Shown piece after piece: positions 58,976-64,000 of a stretch of 64,000 bases of DNA. Source of the stretch: Rhizophagus clarus (lineage: Eukaryota > Glomeromycota > Glomeromycetes > Glomerales > Glomeraceae). The stretch is taken from assembly GCA_015698045.1 (NCBI GenBank), contig BLAL01000086.1, positions 248,001-312,000 of the forward strand, given 5' to 3'. The position numbers were made by a program, and so were the translations under genes. The notes under the pieces were generated by a model that was not told where the DNA came from, did not search any database, and saw only the letters and a program-made list of their open reading frames with translations. Position 1 is the stretch's first letter. Each line of letters begins with the position of its first letter.

Positions 58976-60610
58976 AGACGAAACATTTTTTTTTTTTTAA
59001 GGTTTTTTATTTATCAGAATTTTTTTTTTTTTGACTTCTCTTCTATTTTTTGTTTTTTTTATTTTTTTGATCAAATTAGGAAAATAATAATTAAATTAGG
59101 CAAATATCTATAAAAAAAAATCCCGTTATTTTCCTAACGCATAACGCATATAAATAAAATAATATGCAATAAAAATCAATTCCATGGAATTACCCTATAA
59201 AAACCTGTTCAGAATCGATCCTCATGGAAATTATTTATCTTGTTCTTTAAAGATAAAGAAGGTACAATGATGTAATTTTACATGTATGCAACCAAACTTC
59301 ATTTTAACAAAACAATGAAAGTAACTGAAAAAGAAAGGTTCTTTTCTTTATCGTTATTTATTTTTAAATAAGGTTTTATTATTAACCATTACATTGTTTC
59401 CCAGGTGTTCATGTCACACTTTCAGAAGGTTGAAGATTGTACTCAATTTGGACTAGAAAAAAATTTTTTTTTTTTTAAAAAAAAAATAAAGAATTCAAGG
59501 TTTCCGTATAAATCGGGCGCGATGATCGACAAACATTAGAGGAAGGTTGGATAATTTCTAATAAATAATTTCATTATTGAAGATGACCAATTATAGTATT
59601 CATTCTAATATATAAAAAAAGAAATTCTTATTCTATCTTTTATCGTTATCAATCAATTATTGATTAAAAATAATTAAATAATTTTTTTCTTAAAAATATT
59701 GTATATTTTAACAGCTTATAAAAAAAAAAAATCTTAAGAAATTTAAAGATATTTTTTCACTACATCATAATTTATCTTAGTTGATATTATAAAGAAGAAA
59801 GAAAAAAAGAAATGGGAATATTCGGGTTACGGTCGAATGGGTAAGGGTACAAATCAGTCGACTCTTCTCGATCAAAAAACGTAACTAGCTCTTTTTAATA
59901 TCCAAAATAATGATTACGCGTTAAATAATATCGATAATATAATGCTACTATACGTAAAATATTAGTCACGAATTAAGTAATAAAATAAAGTAATAAATCG
60001 AAGATTGTGAAACGAGAAAAAAATAGGATAATTATAACAAATTTCGTTCTAAAATGTTGTTAAAATTGCTTAAAGAATATAAACATCCATATCGTCACCC
60101 CAAAAAAAAGATAATATAATTTTTATTAGCAAATATATAATAATATTATAGTTTATTATTTTAATTTCTTCTCAACAATCATCTCAGAAAATTTCTTAAT
60201 AAATACCGTTAGATAAGATTAACGTAAAAATGTTGTTGAAAAACCGGGCTCCTCACATACAGTGCCAATATACTATAATAAGAAGGACCGATACAGAACA
60301 CTTTACGATAGTCATACCTTTTAAGACCGACCATTCATTGACCATCCATCCATCGCTAACTTTTTTAAGTGGACAAAATTAATCTATCCACATTTTTGGG
60401 TAAAGTAGGTTTGGGGGAACACAATAACCAATAAATTAATTTTGGGTAATTTAAATTTAGTTAAATAATAATTATTTCTGTTTGTGCGACCAAATTTTGA
60501 ATTTTATATTTATCCCAAAAGAAATAAAAAGCGATTTGCCGAGATGATTGTTGAAATATAAATATGTTTAATATGCTTGATTCTTTCTTACCTTTTTTTT
60601 TTAAAGAAAG
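58797..60610. other. Intergenic region upstream of the Kelch gene
   Basis: No gene is supported. It should hold the Kelch promoter. Long T-run/A-run junctions lie at 58940-58976 and 59464-59486, within 700 bp of the start codon. Such tracts disfavour nucleosomes. No certain TATA box is picked out. Confidence 0.45.
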
Positions 60611-60862
60611 TTATTCAGCTTCCCTCTTCTCACTTATTTGCCTTTTCTGATTCAATAAAGCTATAATAGTCGATTTCTCGGTTGAAGTTAACAAATTGTT
60701 CTGTATAATGGACCGGCAAGCCGCGTTCCAGTCGGCATCATCTACCTCAAAGGCCACCGATACAGCTTCACGAACGGCAAGGGCGATGATTTTAGTACGA
60801 CTTTTATCATCTTCGAATCCTTCAATTTCATTTTTCTTGTCAGTTGAACCGGAACTTTCCAT
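60611..60862 (-). CDS. Hypothetical small protein (83 aa)
   Basis: ATG at 60860-60862 begins MESSGSTDKKNEIEGFEDDK, followed by TKIIALAVREAVSVAFEVDD and WNAACRSIIQNNLLTSTEKS, ending KREAE with TAA. The first 22 residues are polar. The rest forms two or three predicted amphipathic helices with a Glu/Lys-rich end. There is no signal peptide or membrane segment. I chose this ATG because the extension upstream (FFFCSSKLI) begins in a T-rich run. No family is recognised. The composition is balanced and the G/C content higher than the surroundings, which favours a real gene. A further 5' exon cannot be ruled out. Confidence 0.55.
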   Translation of the reverse strand: MESSGSTDKKNEIEGFEDDKSRTKIIALAVREAVSVAFEVDDADWNAACRSIIQNNLLTSTEKSTIIALLNQKRQISEKREAE

Positions 60863-60987
60863 TATCAATTTTGATGAACAAAAAAAAAACAATATAGATC
60901 AAAGATATTTAGGGATTCTTTTAGGTATTTTTGCATTAAAAAAATATATTTTTTTATTGAAAAAAATATATATATATATTAATTTAT

Positions 60988-61021
<34 letters not shown>

Positions 61022-64000
61022 GTAAATTATTATTATTATTTTGATACGACTAACGACTTATGCAGAACATACCATCTTTAATTACGTTAAACAAAGAAAC
61101 ACAAATAATCTTACACTCACATATTAGATTAGATAGGGTGTTATAAAATTTTAAAATGAACGAGGAAAGAAATTAAAACTGAATGATTAATTTCTTTTCA
61201 AATATTATTCCTAAAAAAAAAAAAAAAAAAGAATTTTTTTTTTTTTTTTTTAAAACGATTAAATGAGAATCGTAAAGATCTCTCTTTATATACGAATTTT
61301 TTTTTTTTTAAAAAAAAAAAAGGTACATTTTTACCTTATTTAACATAAAGTAAAAAAAATAGGTGAATCTAGACCGTCTGTGTTATTATTGATTTGGTTT
61401 ATCTTTATTTTGTCTGCATGCATGAAAACTTGGTTGAGTCCGAATTTAGAATGGCGTTTAGTGTATGTATGTATTACGTTAAAAACAATGTGAGAATTTT
61501 ATCTTTTTTCAGATTATTTAAATATATATATATATATATTATATATTATAAACGAAAATGTAACCATAGAATATATCAATTTATATAGTTAATGCAATTA
61601 TATAATTTCGGTAAATTGGTTAAATCCATAAAAAAAATTAAAAAACGCGCTTCCTTGAATATGGTAAGATTTAACACGTGTCTTTAATCTACGATAGATT
61701 GGCAAATTTTGTACAATTCTCTCTTGAACAATTTTATACTTATTTCTCTTCAAAGTTAACAAGCTGCATCACAAAACTACGCGTTTAAGAAACATGTTAA
61801 AAACAATAAATTATGTTATGTTACATTCTCTCCGTACATCCTTTTTTGAATTATCTATTTGTCTCACTAAGAGTAAATATTATTGTTGATGGCGTTTTTT
61901 GTTGCAAATAAATTAAAAGATTATTCCTGTAATTTCTTAAAAATTCTATCTTAGTTATATATATATATATATATGTTGTGAAATGTAAATAACATTATAT
62001 TTCATCGTTACCTGAATTAAAGTTAATTGTTCTGGATGATAACGTATCATATGATGAGTTTCAAAAGATCGCACACGGAATTTTAATTACCGGTCATATA
62101 AAAAAAAAGATTACAGTTGTTTCATTAATAAAAAAAGAAAATTCTCACGGAACAAAAATGAAAAAATTAGTTAATTGGCTTCCTTAAAAAGTTGTGCTAC
62201 ATACTTTTTTTTTAGACTCCAATTTTCCTACCTTATGAACTATTCTTTGTTTAAATTATTGTAACATCCGAAAATTTTTGTTACGTAAATTTGTTTAAAA
62301 CTAGATCTATTTTATTTATTAGTTATTAATGGTTAGTAAATATCAATATTCACGTGACTTTTCACATGTACCTGGAAAATTCGAAAATTAGAAGTAGAGT
62401 CTATATTTAGATATTCATACCTAACGTTATTGTCTTGGCGACGATTTATTCCCTATTATTCTTTTGTTATTAAATTTAAGCATATTAAATTAATTATATT
62501 GAACGGAAATATATTTTTGGTTAATACTTAATGATTTCCCGGTAACCGTGAAGTGTATTTGCGTCATATCGTGTCACTCCCATCCATCTTTCAGTTGTGT
62601 AAATGCTTTTTTACGATTAATCAGGGAGACAGGGGTTAGTTGGACAACTGTTATAATATAATTTTACTTATGTATCACGATCAATAAATTTATCAACAAG
62701 TATTTTCCATTAACGTGAAACATTCTTACTTTTTAAAGAGAAATTTTAATTTGTCCTTAATGTACCACAATTCTTCTGCTAGATCAAAATCAGATTCACT
62801 GAGTTAAGAATTAGATGATTCTTTTGTATCTAATACAGTATGTCTTAAAAAAAAAAAAAAAAAAAAAGGTTAGTATTTGGTCTTATCATTGTGATACAAA
62901 GGAAGCTAAATAAGTCCCATCAAGTCGGTTATGGTTATGGCGCAATACACCCATACACGATAACCCACAAATATAATTAACCCAAACATTTATATATTGC
63001 TATTTATTTATTTTTTTTTTTTTTAAAAAAAAAGAAAGAAAAAGAAAAGGAGAAAATATTTAGAATCACCTGCTATTCCATATGCTAAGTTTATGAAAGA
63101 CTTTGGAGAAGAGAGAACCAGTTTATTTGTAAAGAGAAGGAAAAAAGAGTTAAAAGTTTTCTATGGTAATAATATATTTTTATTTTAAGAAAAGTTTAAA
63201 ATAAACTATAATAGACTATAAGTTTGACTTTTAAAAAAGTTTGAAAAAAGTTATATAAATTTTTTTTATTAATTTGTCAATTACTATTGGTTGTACTAAT
63301 TTTTTTTACGAAATATATATTATATATGCCTCAAATAGAAAATTTCTTATCTGTTATATTCATTCATGCTTAACCGGCTTAAAATGGCTCAAGCGATGAT
63401 CGGCAGAGATCGGAGAAAAGTATGATGTTTTTTATAATAACTCGGAAAAAATCGGTATCGGCTGATTTACGTAATATCGCGAAACTAATAAGTGTGTCAC
63501 GTAGTGGCTTAAAACAAAATCGCGCTAGGCTATCTTGCTTTACTATAATAACTGCAACTACATTTTGTTGATTTAAACTATAAATTGACAAAAGGTATTT
63601 TTAGGTCATTATTATGTATTGTATAACGTGTAATTTTTAATATAGAGTTCTAAAAGTGGTACCAAGTATAAGCAAGTTCAATTGACAACTTAATTGCTGC
63701 TTGTGATTAATTTGTGCTCTTCCAATCTTTTTCAACTCCAACTTCAATAATTTTCAATGCATATAAATTCTTATATACAAATATGTATCTTTTATGTGAT
63801 AATATGTTTTGGAAACTTGGAATTAAAAATTATTGGAAATTAATATTAAACTTGAATGTCCAATGTCCAATTTTTTTAACAATTAGTTTAAGATACGTGC
63901 TTTTGATTGGTCAAATTATTTAAACAAAAATACATTAGTAATTAATGTTCTGTTTATTGTTTGCCTAAATCTGGCAATAATTTTCCATCAGCTATCAAAT
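60863..64000. other. Right-hand region without a convincing gene
   Basis: It holds T-run/A-run junctions (61213-61251, 61296-61321, 62847-62867, 63011-63033), a (ATT)n run at 60997-61040 and (AT)n runs near 60967, 61520 and 61960. A 'ggttatggcgcaata' word at 62933 resembles the palindrome arms at 5027-5210. Short frames near 63379-63591 and 63714-63923 have no supporting features. Confidence 0.45.

Noticed and set aside
63379-63923. Two short open frames near the right edge.
   Set aside because: Under 75 codons each, no motif, and composition matches the A/T-rich background.
1-64000. tRNA, rRNA or other structured RNA genes.
   Set aside because: I looked for tRNA B-box words (GGTTCGAATCC-like) and rRNA-like G/C-rich blocks and found none that were convincing. 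A covariance-model search would be decisive.

Overview
This is an AT-rich, intron-containing fungal nuclear window. The strongest guess is a Rhizophagus-like arbuscular mycorrhizal fungus (Glomeromycotina). The grounds are extreme A/T richness, short GT-AG introns, a Kelch/coiled-coil cell-end gene, a seven-helix receptor-like gene, and dense decaying DNA transposons of several classes. The assignment rests on gene style and remembered family resemblance; no database was searched.

Layout. About 1-48 kb is an accessory compartment made almost wholly of transposons, palindromic MITE-like elements and tandem repeats. At 0.96-5.6 kb there is a four-level nest of inverted-repeat elements, including a Tc1/mariner copy. 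At 6.1-7.9 kb and 10.0-10.6 kb lie two more TA-flanked non-autonomous elements; the second sits inside a tandem repeat, so its empty site can be read directly. At 11.5-15.0 kb there is a decayed CMC-type (Plavaka/Tnp2-like) transposase gene on the minus strand. At 15.2-18.8 kb an element has very long repetitive arms. At 18.9-24.9 kb there are unrecognised remnants and a piece of an IS630-type DDE transposase. At 25.3-27.1 kb a glutamine-rich gene carries eleven in-frame TAA codons and no other visible lesion, with a partial duplicate at 28.3-28.6 kb. At 29.5-30.3 kb lies a broken member of a nuclease-like fungal family. A fossil Gag-like region at 30.9-35.4 kb is split by a complete-ended hAT element (31.2-34.5 kb). 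A second, 8.4-kb hAT-like element (35.4-43.8 kb) holds a multi-exon transposase, large palindromic repeats and a Mutator-like element with a perfect 10-bp target duplication. Satellite-like repeats and a second, 1.3-kb Tc1 copy (46.5-47.8 kb), inserted into an unrecognised reading frame, close this compartment.

From about 50.9 kb the character changes. Two well-preserved convergent genes follow: a 5-exon seven-helix receptor-like protein (507 aa, plus strand) and a 9-exon Kelch plus coiled-coil protein (1634 aa, minus strand; Tea1/Kel1 style). Their stop codons are about 150 bp apart. A small 83-aa hypothetical gene lies upstream on the minus strand. The last 3 kb show no convincing gene. A receptor and a cell-end polarity scaffold could both serve hyphal growth, but adjacency alone does not establish a shared pathway.
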